A stretch of 64,000 nt of DNA, taken from NCBI GenBank assembly GCA_022711755.1, contig JAKLEA010000009.1, forward strand, positions 1 to 64,000, read 5' to 3'. The number at the start of each line of letters is the position of its first letter. Positions within the stretch are counted from its first letter, which is position 1. The notes under the pieces were generated by a model that saw nothing but the letters and a program-made list of their open reading frames with translations, searched no databases and was not told where the DNA came from. The position numbers and the translations under genes were made by a program. Shown piece after piece: positions 50,286 to 59,781 of this stretch. The stretch is from Planctomycetota bacterium. GTDB lineage: Bacteria > Planctomycetota > Brocadiia > SM23-32 > JAKLEA01.

Positions 50286-51623
50286 ATGCCCCCACGATCA
50301 GACTTCCGCGTAGGACTCGTCAACCTGGGTTGCCCTAAGAACCAGATTGACGGCGAGAAGATCATGGGCGCGCTGCTGCAGAGCGGCGGACGCCCGGTGG
50401 CGGAGCTTGCCGACGCCGACGTCATAATCGTCAACACCTGCGGCTTTATCGAGTCGGCAAAGACGGAGTCAATCGAGGCGGCGCTGAACGCCGCAACTTA
50501 TCGGAGTGTGGGATCGTGCAGGCTGCTGGCAATCGTCGGATGCCTCGGTCAGAGGTACGCGGATGAACTTCGGAAATCAATGCCGGAGGCGGACATAGTC
50601 TGCGGTATTGACCGGAAGCGAACGGTGGCAGCGATATTGAAGGGGTTGGGGCTTGTCAGGAAGCGCCACGTCATTGACGGACTATGCGCCGGTCATGCGC
50701 GATTGCGCCTCACGCCCCGCCATTACGCCTATCTTCGCATAGCCGACGGATGCGACAACCGTTGCGCTTACTGCGCGATTCCGCTAATTCGCGGACCTCT
50801 GCGAAGCCGCCCGCCCGGAGAAATCATGGCTGAGGCGGAAGAACTGGCGGGCGACGGCGCTCGCGAACTGATTCTCGTCGCGCAGGACACAACAGCCTAT
50901 GGCATAGATAAAGAAGGCTATCCGACCATCGCTGAACTTCTGCGCGAACTGGCCGGAATCCGCCAGGTGAAATGGTTGAGGCTGATGTACACGCATCCGG
51001 CCAGTTGGACGGATGAACTTGTTCGGGAATTCGATGTGAACCGCCGGCTCCTGCCCTATGTGGATATGCCGATTCAACACGCATCGGACAGGATTCTTAA
51101 GCGCATGGGAAGGAAAACCGGCAGCGACGCGATCCGCGATATCGTGGAAAAGCTCCGAAATTCCGTGCCGGAGATAACGCTGAGGACTACTGTTCTGGTC
51201 GGATTTCCGGGCGAGGAAGCGGCGGATTTCAGGAAGCTGCGCGAATTCGTCGGGGAAATGAGATTCGACAGGCTGGGCGCATTTGCATATTCCCGCGAGG
51301 ACGGAACGCGGGCGCACGGAATGCGCGATCAGATTCCCGAGAGGGTGAAAAAGCGCAGATTGCGGGATATAATGCTTGCTCAGCAGAAGATAGCATTGGA
51401 ACTGAACCGGAAACGGATCGGGGAGATCGCGGAGGTTGTGATTGACGGGCCGGACGCGGCGCTGAGCGGCTACTGGAAAGCGCGAAGCGCGTCGGAAGCG
51501 CCCGACGTGGATCCCGTCATCCTTGTCCGAAGCCGCGATATCCTTCGAGCCGGGATTTTCATGAAGGCAAGGATAACCGCGACCGAGGGATATGACCTCG
51601 TCGCTGAACCTGTTGCGGAGTAG
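50286..51623 (+). CDS. rimO: Ribosomal protein S12 methylthiotransferase RimO
   Basis: 445 residues from ATG 50286, close to family length; an in-frame ATG at 50235 would add 17 poorly conserved residues. The N-terminal UPF0004 domain has GLVNLGCPKNQID and NTCGFIESAK, with cysteines for one cluster. The radical SAM motif is C-x3-C-x2-C in ADGCDNRCAYCAIP. A C-terminal TRAM domain ends the protein. It adds a methylthio group to aspartate of ribosomal protein S12. pgsA starts 3 bases after its stop. Confidence 0.93.
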   Translation: MPPRSDFRVGLVNLGCPKNQIDGEKIMGALLQSGGRPVAELADADVIIVNTCGFIESAKTESIEAALNAATYRSVGSCRLLAIVGCLGQRYADELRKSMPEADIVCGIDRKRTVAAILKGLGLVRKRHVIDGLCAGHARLRLTPRHYAYLRIADGCDNRCAYCAIPLIRGPLRSRPPGEIMAEAEELAGDGARELILVAQDTTAYGIDKEGYPTIAELLRELAGIRQVKWLRLMYTHPASWTDELVREFDVNRRLLPYVDMPIQHASDRILKRMGRKTGSDAIRDIVEKLRNSVPEITLRTTVLVGFPGEEAADFRKLREFVGEMRFDRLGAFAYSREDGTRAHGMRDQIPERVKKRRLRDIMLAQQKIALELNRKRIGEIAEVVIDGPDAALSGYWKARSASEAPDVDPVILVRSRDILRAGIFMKARITATEGYDLVAEPVAE

Positions 51624-51626
51624 TCC

Positions 51627-52217
51627 ATGGCCAAAGGCATATGGAATGCGCCGAATGCAGTGACGATAGGAAGGTTTTTTGCCACCATTGTCACGTTCGT
51701 CATTCTGCAATATGGTTTTTATCTGACCGCATTCGTCTTCTTCGTTCTCACCGCGCTGTCGGACGCGTTGGACGGCTACCTTGCGCGGAAGTACAACATG
51801 ACGAGCGCCTTCGGCAGGATGGCCGATCCGATAACGGACAAAGTGCTGTCGGTCGGCGGCTTCGTGCTTTTGATGGGCTTAAGTCCGGCGCTGATCAAGC
51901 CGTGGATGGTGGTGATAATCGTAGCGCGGGAGTTCATTGTGAGCGGCATCCGCGGATATTGCGAATCCCGCGGGATCGCGTTCGGGGCAGACGCCGGCGG
52001 CAAGGCCAAGATGGTGCTTCAGGCGATCAGCATCGGCGGGGCGATTTTCTGCCTCTGGGCTGAGCATGGCCCGGAATGGTCCGCGCCGTTCCGCTCGCAT
52101 GGTTTCATAAATCTGATTCGCGTTGTGGTTTATATGGCCGTGATCGCCACATTCTCGTCGGGAATAAACTACATGATCCGAGGGTATAAGATATTGCGGG
52201 AGATCGAGGATGCGTAA
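51627..52217 (+). CDS. pgsA: CDP-diacylglycerol-glycerol-3-phosphate phosphatidyltransferase
   Basis: 196 residues. The CDP-alcohol phosphotransferase signature D-x2-DG-x2-AR-x8-G-x3-D-x3-D is complete from the D of DALDGYLARKY through GRMADPITD. Several membrane helices follow. It makes phosphatidylglycerophosphate. Its last bases overlap pgpA, the next enzyme of the same pathway. Confidence 0.95.
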   Translation: MAKGIWNAPNAVTIGRFFATIVTFVILQYGFYLTAFVFFVLTALSDALDGYLARKYNMTSAFGRMADPITDKVLSVGGFVLLMGLSPALIKPWMVVIIVAREFIVSGIRGYCESRGIAFGADAGGKAKMVLQAISIGGAIFCLWAEHGPEWSAPFRSHGFINLIRVVVYMAVIATFSSGINYMIRGYKILREIEDA

Positions 52218-52698
52218 GTGGCTTGTCACGGCCGGAGGGTTGGGATACTCCCCCTTCGCCTCCGGAACCGCCGGCAGTCTGGCCGGCGTCGCCGCTTATC
52301 TTCTTTGCTACACCCTTCCGGAGCCGTCGCAAAGCCTCCTGCTGATAGCGTTGTTTGTTGTGACGTGCGTTGTCGGCCTGCGCCTCGGCGGATTGGCCGA
52401 AAAGGATTTCGGGGAGAAGGATCCCGGACAATTCGTCCTTGACGAGGTAGCGGGGTATCTCCTGGTCGTCATCATGTACAGACACGGGCAATTGTGGCAG
52501 ATACTGCTCTGGACGTTCCTTGCCGCGCGCTTCTTCGACATTGTCAAATTTCCGCCTGCCCGGAACCTGGAAAAGCTTCCCGGCGGATGGGGGATCATGG
52601 CCGACGATCTTGCGGCTTCGATCTACGCCGGACTTGCGCTGCACCTGTGCCGTATGGCGTCATGCCACGTTCCATTGGGCCATCTGTTCTGTTCGTGA
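52210..52698 (+). CDS. pgpA: Phosphatidylglycerophosphatase A
   Basis: 162 residues with GLGYSPFASGTAGSLAGV (substrate loop) and DPGQFVLDEVAGYLL, the usual acidic motifs of PgpA, plus hydrophobic helices. It removes the phosphate from phosphatidylglycerophosphate to give phosphatidylglycerol. It starts eight bases before the pgsA stop, so the pathway pair is translationally coupled. The C-terminus runs directly into the M24 peptidase region. Confidence 0.92.
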   Translation: MRKWLVTAGGLGYSPFASGTAGSLAGVAAYLLCYTLPEPSQSLLLIALFVVTCVVGLRLGGLAEKDFGEKDPGQFVLDEVAGYLLVVIMYRHGQLWQILLWTFLAARFFDIVKFPPARNLEKLPGGWGIMADDLAASIYAGLALHLCRMASCHVPLGHLFCS

Positions 52699-52709
52699 GG
52701 TGGAAGAGC

Positions 52710-53819
52710 ATGGGATCGCCTTCGATCAATGAAAATCCTGTGAAAAACAGGCTCGGAAGATTCAGGAAACGCCTGAAAGCGCTGGAGCTTGACGGCTACT
52801 GCGTCTGGAAGCGGGTGAACGTCCGTTACCTGAGCGGGTTCCGCAACGAGGACGCGGCGCTTCTTATTACGCCGGACGACGTCATCCTTATCACCGATTT
52901 CCGCTATACGGAACAGGCCCGGATCGAGGCGCCGCTTTGCGAGGTAATTGAGAGGGACTGCTCTCTGGCGGAGTCCGTCGCAAAGCACGCGCGAAAAGCC
53001 GGGGTTTCCCGCCTGGGCTTCGAGAGCGACTGTGTGCCGCACGCCGTCTTCGAGGACATGAGGCACAACTGCGGCAAAACGAAACTCGTTCCAGGCAGGC
53101 GAGTTATCGAGGAAGTCCGTCAGATCAAGGAACAGGAGGAGGTTGAAGCCATCCGACGGGCGATCCTTCTGGGCCAGCGAGCTTTCAAGCGCGTATTCCT
53201 TGATTCAGACTGGTCCGGAATGACCGAGTTCGAGATGGTGAACGCGCTGGAGTTCGAGATGCGCTCCCTGGGGGCGGAATGCGCCGCGTTCGACACGATC
53301 TGCGCCGTTGACGAAGGGGCCAGCCAGCCGCACCACCAATGCCTGAAGAAAAAGCCCGGCAAGACCTCCAGCCTGCTGGTTGACTGGGGGGCGAGGCTTG
53401 ACGGCTACTGCGGCGACTTGACACGTATTCTATTCAGACGTACCATCGCCCCCGAGTTGAAGGGCATCTACCAGGTCGCGCTTGACGCGCAGAAACTTGC
53501 CCTTGAAGCCATACGTCCGGGCGTAACCGGCGCAAGCATTGACCGCGTCGCCCGTTCCCACATCGAAAGCAAGGGTTACGGCAGGGAGTTCGGCCACGGC
53601 TTGGGCCATGGCTTGGGTATGGAGGTTCATGAACTTCCGTCCGTGAACGCCGCCGGCAAGGTCAGATTGAAGCCGGGAATGGTTTTCACGGTCGAACCGG
53701 GCATCTACCTGGCGGGAAGGATGGGAGTCAGGATTGAGGACGTGGTTGTTGTGACCAAGGATGGATGCAGGATTCTCTCAAGCCTGCCGAAGACTCTCCA
53801 GAGCGCGACGCTTGCATGA
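52710..53819 (+). CDS. M24 family Xaa-Pro aminopeptidase/dipeptidase
   Basis: 369 residues from ATG 52710 (GGAAG 6 bases upstream); the frame is open further left but overlaps pgpA. The N-terminal creatinase-like domain spans ~1-140. The pita-bread catalytic domain has the metal ligands: LVDWGARLDGYCGDLTR (two Asp), GHGLGMEVHELP (His), VFTVEPGIY (Glu) and GVRIEDVVVV (Glu). It should remove an N-terminal residue ahead of proline. accB starts inside its stop (ATGA); M24 peptidase next to accBC is a common arrangement (with efp, absent here). Confidence 0.9.
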   Translation: MGSPSINENPVKNRLGRFRKRLKALELDGYCVWKRVNVRYLSGFRNEDAALLITPDDVILITDFRYTEQARIEAPLCEVIERDCSLAESVAKHARKAGVSRLGFESDCVPHAVFEDMRHNCGKTKLVPGRRVIEEVRQIKEQEEVEAIRRAILLGQRAFKRVFLDSDWSGMTEFEMVNALEFEMRSLGAECAAFDTICAVDEGASQPHHQCLKKKPGKTSSLLVDWGARLDGYCGDLTRILFRRTIAPELKGIYQVALDAQKLALEAIRPGVTGASIDRVARSHIESKGYGREFGHGLGHGLGMEVHELPSVNAAGKVRLKPGMVFTVEPGIYLAGRMGVRIEDVVVVTKDGCRILSSLPKTLQSATLA

Positions 53820-54316
53820 ATGACAACGCGACGGCTGCGGGGGGCCGCGCGAGACTTTTGCGAAAGAACGCAATCATGGACCCTCTTGACCGGGTCAGGC
53901 AACTGATTGAGATAATGAAGGAGAACGACCTTGTTGAAATCGAGGTCGAGGAGCCGGATCTCAAGGTTCGGTTGAAGCGAGCGGAGGCCCCCGCTAAACC
54001 TTCCGAGGAGCGTGGACAACCCCTTCAACTGCCCGATGCCGGCGGAAAACGCCTGCTCGAGGGTCAGGAGCTTGTCGAGATCGCATCACCCATGGTGGGC
54101 ACTTTTTATCGCTCTTCAAGCCCGTCCGGAAAGCCGTTTGTCGAGGAAGGTTCGATAGTCGAACCCGACACGCTGGTCTGCATTATCGAAGCCATGAAGG
54201 TGATGAACGAGATACGGGCCGAGGTGCGCGGGGAGGTGGTCCGCGCGCTGGCGGACAACGCGTCGCCCGTGGAGTTCGGGCAGGCGCTCTTCCTGGTCAG
54301 GCCGCTTCCCGGGTGA
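53816..54316 (+). CDS. accB: Acetyl-CoA carboxylase biotin carboxyl carrier protein
   Basis: About 166 residues from ATG 53816, which overlaps the previous stop. The family usually begins like MDPLDRVRQLIEIMKEN, so ATG 53876 is a second choice. A charged linker (~60-85) leads to the biotinyl domain; the biotin-carrying lysine is in EAMKVMN. It carries carboxybiotin between AccC and the carboxyltransferase in fatty acid synthesis. accC follows after 6 bases. Confidence 0.95.
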   Translation: MNDNATAAGGRARLLRKNAIMDPLDRVRQLIEIMKENDLVEIEVEEPDLKVRLKRAEAPAKPSEERGQPLQLPDAGGKRLLEGQELVEIASPMVGTFYRSSSPSGKPFVEEGSIVEPDTLVCIIEAMKVMNEIRAEVRGEVVRALADNASPVEFGQALFLVRPLPG

Positions 54317-54322
54317 GGTCTA

Positions 54323-55681
54323 ATGTTTTCTCGAATCCTGATCGCCAATCGCGGCGAGGTAGCGCTGAGAATCCTGCGAACCTGTCGCGAAATGGGGATC
54401 AAGACCGTTCTGGCACATTCCGCCGCCGATCGCAATTCGCTCAGCGCCCGGTTTGCCGACCAGACTGTCTGCATAGGTCCGGCGCAGGCGTCGGACAGCT
54501 ATTTGAACATACCTAGCGTCATAAGCGCGGCGGAAATCAACAATGTAGACGCGATACACCCCGGATACGGATTTCTGGCGGAGAACGCCGATTTCGCCGA
54601 GGTCTGCGAGGCCAGCAACATCCGCTTCATCGGGCCAACCGCCCGCGTGATGCGGAGGCTCTGCGACAAGGTCGAAGCCCGGAATCTGGCGCGCAGCCTT
54701 AGGATACCGGTCGCGCCGGGCAGCGACGGCCCGGTCTCCACGGAGTCTGAGGCGTTGTCGGTGGCGGCGTCGCTGGGCTACCCGGTGATATTGAAATCCT
54801 GCTGCGGCGGCGGCGGGAGGGGTTTGCGCGTCGCGCACAACGACATCGCGTTGCGTAACGCCCTTTCTCTGGCGCGCAACGAGATCGCCAATTCATTCGG
54901 CGGGGCCGGATGCTACATCGAGAAATGCCTCCAGAACGCAAGGCATATCGAGGTCCAGTTGCTGGGCGATTCTCACGGAAATCTTGTCCATATGGGAGAG
55001 CGTGAATGCTCTATCCAGCGGCGCCACCAGAAACTCATTGAGGAGACCCCTGCGACCGGCATCAATCCCGACCTGACGCAGGCGCTTTATTCGGCGGCGT
55101 TGAAACTTGCGAAGGCCGCCGGCTACAGCGGAGCCGGGACTGTCGAGTTCATCGCCGATCGCAACGGGAATTTCTACTTCATCGAGATGAATGCGCGGCT
55201 ACAGGTCGAACATACGATCACCGAGATGGTTACCGGAGTTGATCTTGTCCGTGAGCAGATTCGCATCGCCGCCGGGGAAAAGCTCTCCTTCGTTCAGAAG
55301 GAGCTTCGCCGGCGCGGGGCGGCCATTGAGTGCAGGATCAACGCCGAGGACCCCGGCGCAGGCTTCAGGGCTTCAGCGGGGACGGTGACATCCTTCATCC
55401 CGCCCGGCGGGAGGAACGTGCGGGTGGACACGCACGTCTGCTCCGGCTGCGTCGTCCCGCCGCATTATGACAGCCTTCTTGCCAAGATTGTCGCATGGGG
55501 CGGCTCACGCTCGGAGGCGATTACCACGATGAACAGGGCGCTGGCGGAGACGGTCGTCGAGGGCGTCCCGACGACAATTCCCCTCTATCGGGAGATACTG
55601 CGCCACGCGCGTTTCATAGAGGGACTCATTGACACCAACTTCGTTGATTCGCTGGTGGCGGCCGGAGGAGGAATGAGATGA
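54323..55681 (+). CDS. accC: Acetyl-CoA carboxylase biotin carboxylase subunit
   Basis: 452 residues. FSRILIANRGEVALRILRTCREMGIKTV begins the biotin-carboxylase N-domain; HPGYGFLAEN, the ATP-grasp loop SCCGGGGRGLRVA, EVQLLGD, and FIEMNARLQVEH are all diagnostic. It carboxylates biotin on AccB using ATP and bicarbonate. pyrF overlaps its stop (ATGA). Confidence 0.97.
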   Translation: MFSRILIANRGEVALRILRTCREMGIKTVLAHSAADRNSLSARFADQTVCIGPAQASDSYLNIPSVISAAEINNVDAIHPGYGFLAENADFAEVCEASNIRFIGPTARVMRRLCDKVEARNLARSLRIPVAPGSDGPVSTESEALSVAASLGYPVILKSCCGGGGRGLRVAHNDIALRNALSLARNEIANSFGGAGCYIEKCLQNARHIEVQLLGDSHGNLVHMGERECSIQRRHQKLIEETPATGINPDLTQALYSAALKLAKAAGYSGAGTVEFIADRNGNFYFIEMNARLQVEHTITEMVTGVDLVREQIRIAAGEKLSFVQKELRRRGAAIECRINAEDPGAGFRASAGTVTSFIPPGGRNVRVDTHVCSGCVVPPHYDSLLAKIVAWGGSRSEAITTMNRALAETVVEGVPTTIPLYREILRHARFIEGLIDTNFVDSLVAAGGGMR

Positions 55682-56622
55682 ATTTCGCCGACAGGTTAAT
55701 CGCAAGCTGCCGGGAGGCCGACAGCGTCAGTGTTGTGGGCCTTGACCCGCACTGGGAGATGCTGCCGGAGAGCTTCAAACGCGACCTGCCCGATGAGCCG
55801 GAGGAGCGGGCGCAAACGGTTGCAGACAGGGTCGGCGAATTCTGCAGGGGGATCATTGAGGTCGCAGCAGACTGCGCCCCCGCCGTCAAGCCGCAAATCG
55901 CATTCTATGAACAGCTTGGCTGGCGCGGGATGAGGCTTTACGCGGACCTGGCGCGATATGCCAAAGAAGCCGGGCTTCTCGTCATTGGAGACATCAAGCG
56001 CGGCGACATCGGAAGCACCGCGACGGCTTATGCCAACGCGCATCTTGCGCCGGACGCAAAGTCTCCGCTTCGGACGGCCCCGTTCGAGGTTGACGCGGTA
56101 ACCGTCAACGCCTACATGGGCGCGGATGCGGTCATGCCTTTCAAGCGCGCCGTCGAGGATGCCGGCAAGGGCATGTTCATACTCGTTCGGACCAGCAATC
56201 CGGCGGCGGCGGAATTGCAACTTGCGGATTGCGGGGGGCGTCCGTTGTGGAACCGCGTGGCTGATCTGGCCGCGAGATTAGGCGCGGACTCCATTGGCGC
56301 ATGCGGCTACAGCAGCGTCGGGGCTGTGATAGGCGCGACCGATCCGGTCTCGCTCAAGCAGGCGCGCGGGGTCATGCCGAATGCTCCGTTCCTGATCCCA
56401 GGCTACGGCGCGCAGGGGGGAGGGGCAGCGGAGCTTGCCCCTGCTTTCGACAAGGACGGGATTGGGTCCGTGGTCAATTCATCGCGCGGAATCCTTTTCG
56501 CGTTCAGGTCAGAGCCGTGGAAATCGCAGTTCGGCGAAGCCGGATGGAAGGATGCCGCGCGCGCCGCGCTGCTGGAGATGAACGCCGAACTCAACCGCGC
56601 AAGGCGCGCCGGGAAGGCATGA
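55678..56622 (+). CDS. pyrF: Orotidine 5'-phosphate decarboxylase, type 2
   Basis: 314 residues, the long mycobacterial-type PyrF. VVGLDPHWEMLPES, the catalytic DIKRGDIGSTATAYA (lysine and aspartates) and the late PGYGAQGGG phosphate loop are clear. It makes UMP from OMP. It is translationally coupled to accC, though the two pathways are unrelated. Confidence 0.95.
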   Translation: MNFADRLIASCREADSVSVVGLDPHWEMLPESFKRDLPDEPEERAQTVADRVGEFCRGIIEVAADCAPAVKPQIAFYEQLGWRGMRLYADLARYAKEAGLLVIGDIKRGDIGSTATAYANAHLAPDAKSPLRTAPFEVDAVTVNAYMGADAVMPFKRAVEDAGKGMFILVRTSNPAAAELQLADCGGRPLWNRVADLAARLGADSIGACGYSSVGAVIGATDPVSLKQARGVMPNAPFLIPGYGAQGGGAAELAPAFDKDGIGSVVNSSRGILFAFRSEPWKSQFGEAGWKDAARAALLEMNAELNRARRAGKA

Positions 56623-56635
56623 AGGCGAGTGGGGC

Positions 56636-57418
56636 ATGTTTTCACGCGATAACGATTCCAACATTGACGAGCGTCCTCTCGATATCCCTCTACGCCGCGT
56701 GGAATTCGTCGTCGTGATGTCCCTTGCGGCGCTGGCTCTTGGGTGGCTGTGCGTCAAGGGATGCAGGGAGCCGAAGGTCGAGGAGATTCTGGGGCGTGAA
56801 CTGCGCGATGGGATTCAGGGCAGAAGAACGGTCTTCCTGGACATGGACGAGTCGCTGCGCCGAACCAGCGGGGGCGGCGGCGGGATGTTCGGCGTCCTGA
56901 CCGGCGGACCGAAGACGACGCCGACGTTTGCCGGCGCGGGGACGGCCATCGCCGGGATGAGCGGGAATCTGAACTTTATCCTGATCAGCGCCCGGCCTGA
57001 AAGCCTGCGGGCTTCGACGGAACAGTGGCTGGAGGCCAACGGCGTTCCGCAACTTCCTGCGATCCTTTCTCGCGCGGCCAGATCCAGCCTTCAGGGCCAG
57101 GCCGATTGCAAGATTGAGACGATCCGCTCGCTCACGGGCATGGGCTTCAACGCATGGGTATGCTTGTGCGAGCGTCCGCAGGATGCTGTCACTTATGTCC
57201 ACGAGGGGCTGATCTGCGCGATGATCATCGAGGGCAAGCACGATCCCGATCTGCGGACCATCCTGCACGCTGGGGAGGAGACGGGGGAAAAACCTGAGTC
57301 GTTGTCGCGTCTGTTCCTTTTCGATCTGGCGGATTTCGATCACCCCCTTTGGGAACGGCTTGGCGCCGCAATTTCCGGAGAATTCAAGGAGACCAAGCCG
57401 TATCCGGCCCTTAATTGA
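56636..57418 (+). CDS. Membrane-anchored HAD-like protein of unknown function
   Basis: 260 residues. A membrane helix at about 22-42 (VEFVVVMSLAALALGWLC) places the rest outside the cytoplasm or at the membrane. VFLDMDESLRR carries the DxD of HAD phosphatases (D69, D71), NFILISAR the motif-II serine (S118) and QADCKIETIRSL the motif-III lysine (K157). A glycine-rich insert of ~40 residues separates motif I from II. The whole suggests an acid-phosphatase-like enzyme, but spacing is unusual and the last acidic motif is uncertain. It follows pyrF by 13 bases. Confidence 0.55.
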   Translation: MFSRDNDSNIDERPLDIPLRRVEFVVVMSLAALALGWLCVKGCREPKVEEILGRELRDGIQGRRTVFLDMDESLRRTSGGGGGMFGVLTGGPKTTPTFAGAGTAIAGMSGNLNFILISARPESLRASTEQWLEANGVPQLPAILSRAARSSLQGQADCKIETIRSLTGMGFNAWVCLCERPQDAVTYVHEGLICAMIIEGKHDPDLRTILHAGEETGEKPESLSRLFLFDLADFDHPLWERLGAAISGEFKETKPYPALN

Positions 57419-57489
57419 CCTACAACCCGGTTGACAGGAACAAGGTTCTGAAACATCATATCCGAACATAACAGCGACCGGAGAATACA

Positions 57490-59748
57490 ATGCAAGCGAA
57501 CATGCCCAGAACGCCCGAGCTATGGTCACATCCCATCCCGACTCGGCTTGTCGGTTTCGACATCGCCGCCCGGAACGGCTGGTGCATCTTTGCCGAGGAT
57601 ACGAGGGAGGTTTCGGTCCTTGACGACGGGGGCGATCTCCAGTGGTCCTGTTCAACAAACGGACGCCCCCTGCAGGTTCTGGCTGTGCCGGATGGTTCTC
57701 TTTTCGCGATCATGGAGGCGGGCGGGCTTATCCGATGCCTCGGCCCGGACGGGGCTCAGCGCTGGAAGGTTGACGGCCCGCAGGACGCTTGCAGGATGGC
57801 GCTTTCCGAGGATGGTTCGCTGCTGGCTGTGGCCTGCGGTTTGAGCTGCCTTCACGTCTACCGGACCGCTCAGGCCAACACCGCGAAGTTCCCACTGCCT
57901 GACCCGGCCTCGGATGTTACGTTGATTGACGGCAAAAATCCCCGTCCGGTCGTCATTCACGAGGACGGGAATCTACGCGTATTGGGGTTGGACGGAGCCG
58001 TCGTCTGGGAGAAGCAGATTCAAGGCAATCCGGTCAAAGCGCAGACTGCAAATAGGTATAGAGAGATATTTGTCACGACCTACATGAACGGCATTCACGT
58101 CTTCAACCTGGACGGAGGGGCGCGGGGCGTCTACGACCCCGGCCATCCGCTTCGATGCGCCAAGGTCTCCGAGGACGGGCAATGTCTGGCGCTCTGCAAC
58201 GAGGAAAACACGATCCAGATCATGAATCGCAAGGCCGAGGTGATCTGGAGCCACTGTTTCGGGGCCACAGTAACCGACTTTGCCTACGACGCGCGCCGGA
58301 GAGCGCTTTACATTGCTTTTGATGGCCGCGGTCTGCACTGCCTGAGCCTTCCGTCAGGCGCGAAAAGTGAAGCTTCGCCTACGGAACCCCCGCCGCGCAA
58401 GGCGGGATTGGAGATAAAGGTTGACAGCGCGCCAATAGAGGCAAAACCGGTTCCCGCAGAGAGAAAGGCATTGAAGTTGGAGCTGGCCTCTGAACTTATG
58501 GAATCGCCTCTGATCCATGAGGACGAGGAGCCATCCGAGCCGGAAGGCGAACCGGATGATAAGACCGAACAGCCCAGGCCAGGATTCAAGCTCGCGCTTG
58601 AGACGGATGAAGACGCGGTTGATGACCTGGAAGTCGAATCAGAATCTGAAGCTGAGCAGGAAGATAAAGTATCACCATCAGATGGAGAAGGGGGCGGATT
58701 CCGCGTGGCAGATCCTTCCGCAACTGTTACTGCCCAGGCGTCCGCCCCGGAGACCGTCGGTCAGACGCCGGCGCCGACGCAATGGAGGGCAAGGCTCCAG
58801 TCGGCTGAATTCGGTCCGGAATCCCTTCAGGTCAGCCCGGGCGGCGATTATGTCGGCATGGTCTCGACGCGCGGGGTGCTGGAACTTCTCAACGCGACGG
58901 GGCAGGCGATTGCGCGCGGAACCGTGCAGGGCGGCAATCCCCGCCTGATCTGCGCCACCGACCGTCCGCTGATGATGGCCTACACCGAGGCCGGCTGCCT
59001 GTTCTACGACTGTGGAACCGGCGTTCACGGCAGGTTCGTGGCGGACAAGCGACGGATTCTGGGAATGCGGCTCAGCGGCAACGGCAAGGTCTTTCTCCTA
59101 TGGGATTCTGACAACCGGATCGCATGGGGGACGATTGCCGGGGACCGTCTCTGGCGAAGGCATGTCAAGGCGGGGATTCTGCGCGCGGCGCTCAGCCCGG
59201 ACGGAAGCACAATATGCGTGGTGGATGCCGAAGGGCGGATACGCATTTTTGATTCCGAAGGCAAGCTCAGACGCAAATTCCGCATGTCCGGCGGGGAGCG
59301 CTACCATCAGTTGGACATATCCGAGACGGTCCACGTCTACGGGGGTGAGCGGGGGTGCGTCCTGATAACCGACTGCAACGGAGACAGGCTGTTCCGCAAA
59401 ACAATCTGCCCGGGCGGGGTATTGAGCGTCAAACGAATCGGCTCGTTTTACGAGATTCACGGCAAGGATCGGATGATTCATTTGCTTTGCGAGGACGGCA
59501 AAAGAAGGGCGAAGTTCGACGCGCGAGCGGGCAGCCGGATCGTCAGGATTTCCCAGTCCGGCGAGGCTCTGTTGGTCAATGCCCTTGCGCGAAGCGTGGC
59601 GATATACAAGGCCGGGGACCCGAAACCGGTATGGCAGTTCAAGGCTCCGAACAAAATTCACAGGCTTGGAGCCAGCGCAGACGCACGTGTCATAGCCTTC
59701 CTTGCCGGGGAGCACATTTATCGCGCTGTCTGGCAGAACGACGCCTGA
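57490..59748 (+). CDS. Double beta-propeller (WD40/PQQ-like) protein with acidic linker
   Basis: 752 residues. Residues ~15-295 form a first propeller of repeated strands ending in patterns such as DGSLFAIMEAGG, EDGSLLAVACG and EDGQCLALCNEENTIQI. A linker at ~300-430 is rich in Glu, Asp, Pro and Ser (SEPEGEPDDKTEQP, DDLEVESESEAEQEDK). A second propeller at ~440-750 repeats SPGGDYVGMVS and SPDGSTICVVDAEGRIRIFDSEGKL. No signal peptide is seen, so it is probably cytoplasmic and acts as a scaffold. The gene lies between the HAD-like gene and priA. The function is unknown. Confidence 0.65.
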   Translation: MQANMPRTPELWSHPIPTRLVGFDIAARNGWCIFAEDTREVSVLDDGGDLQWSCSTNGRPLQVLAVPDGSLFAIMEAGGLIRCLGPDGAQRWKVDGPQDACRMALSEDGSLLAVACGLSCLHVYRTAQANTAKFPLPDPASDVTLIDGKNPRPVVIHEDGNLRVLGLDGAVVWEKQIQGNPVKAQTANRYREIFVTTYMNGIHVFNLDGGARGVYDPGHPLRCAKVSEDGQCLALCNEENTIQIMNRKAEVIWSHCFGATVTDFAYDARRRALYIAFDGRGLHCLSLPSGAKSEASPTEPPPRKAGLEIKVDSAPIEAKPVPAERKALKLELASELMESPLIHEDEEPSEPEGEPDDKTEQPRPGFKLALETDEDAVDDLEVESESEAEQEDKVSPSDGEGGGFRVADPSATVTAQASAPETVGQTPAPTQWRARLQSAEFGPESLQVSPGGDYVGMVSTRGVLELLNATGQAIARGTVQGGNPRLICATDRPLMMAYTEAGCLFYDCGTGVHGRFVADKRRILGMRLSGNGKVFLLWDSDNRIAWGTIAGDRLWRRHVKAGILRAALSPDGSTICVVDAEGRIRIFDSEGKLRRKFRMSGGERYHQLDISETVHVYGGERGCVLITDCNGDRLFRKTICPGGVLSVKRIGSFYEIHGKDRMIHLLCEDGKRRAKFDARAGSRIVRISQSGEALLVNALARSVAIYKAGDPKPVWQFKAPNKIHRLGASADARVIAFLAGEHIYRAVWQNDA

Positions 59749-59781
59749 ACCTGCGTCCGGCAGCGAGGGGAGGGGATTCGG

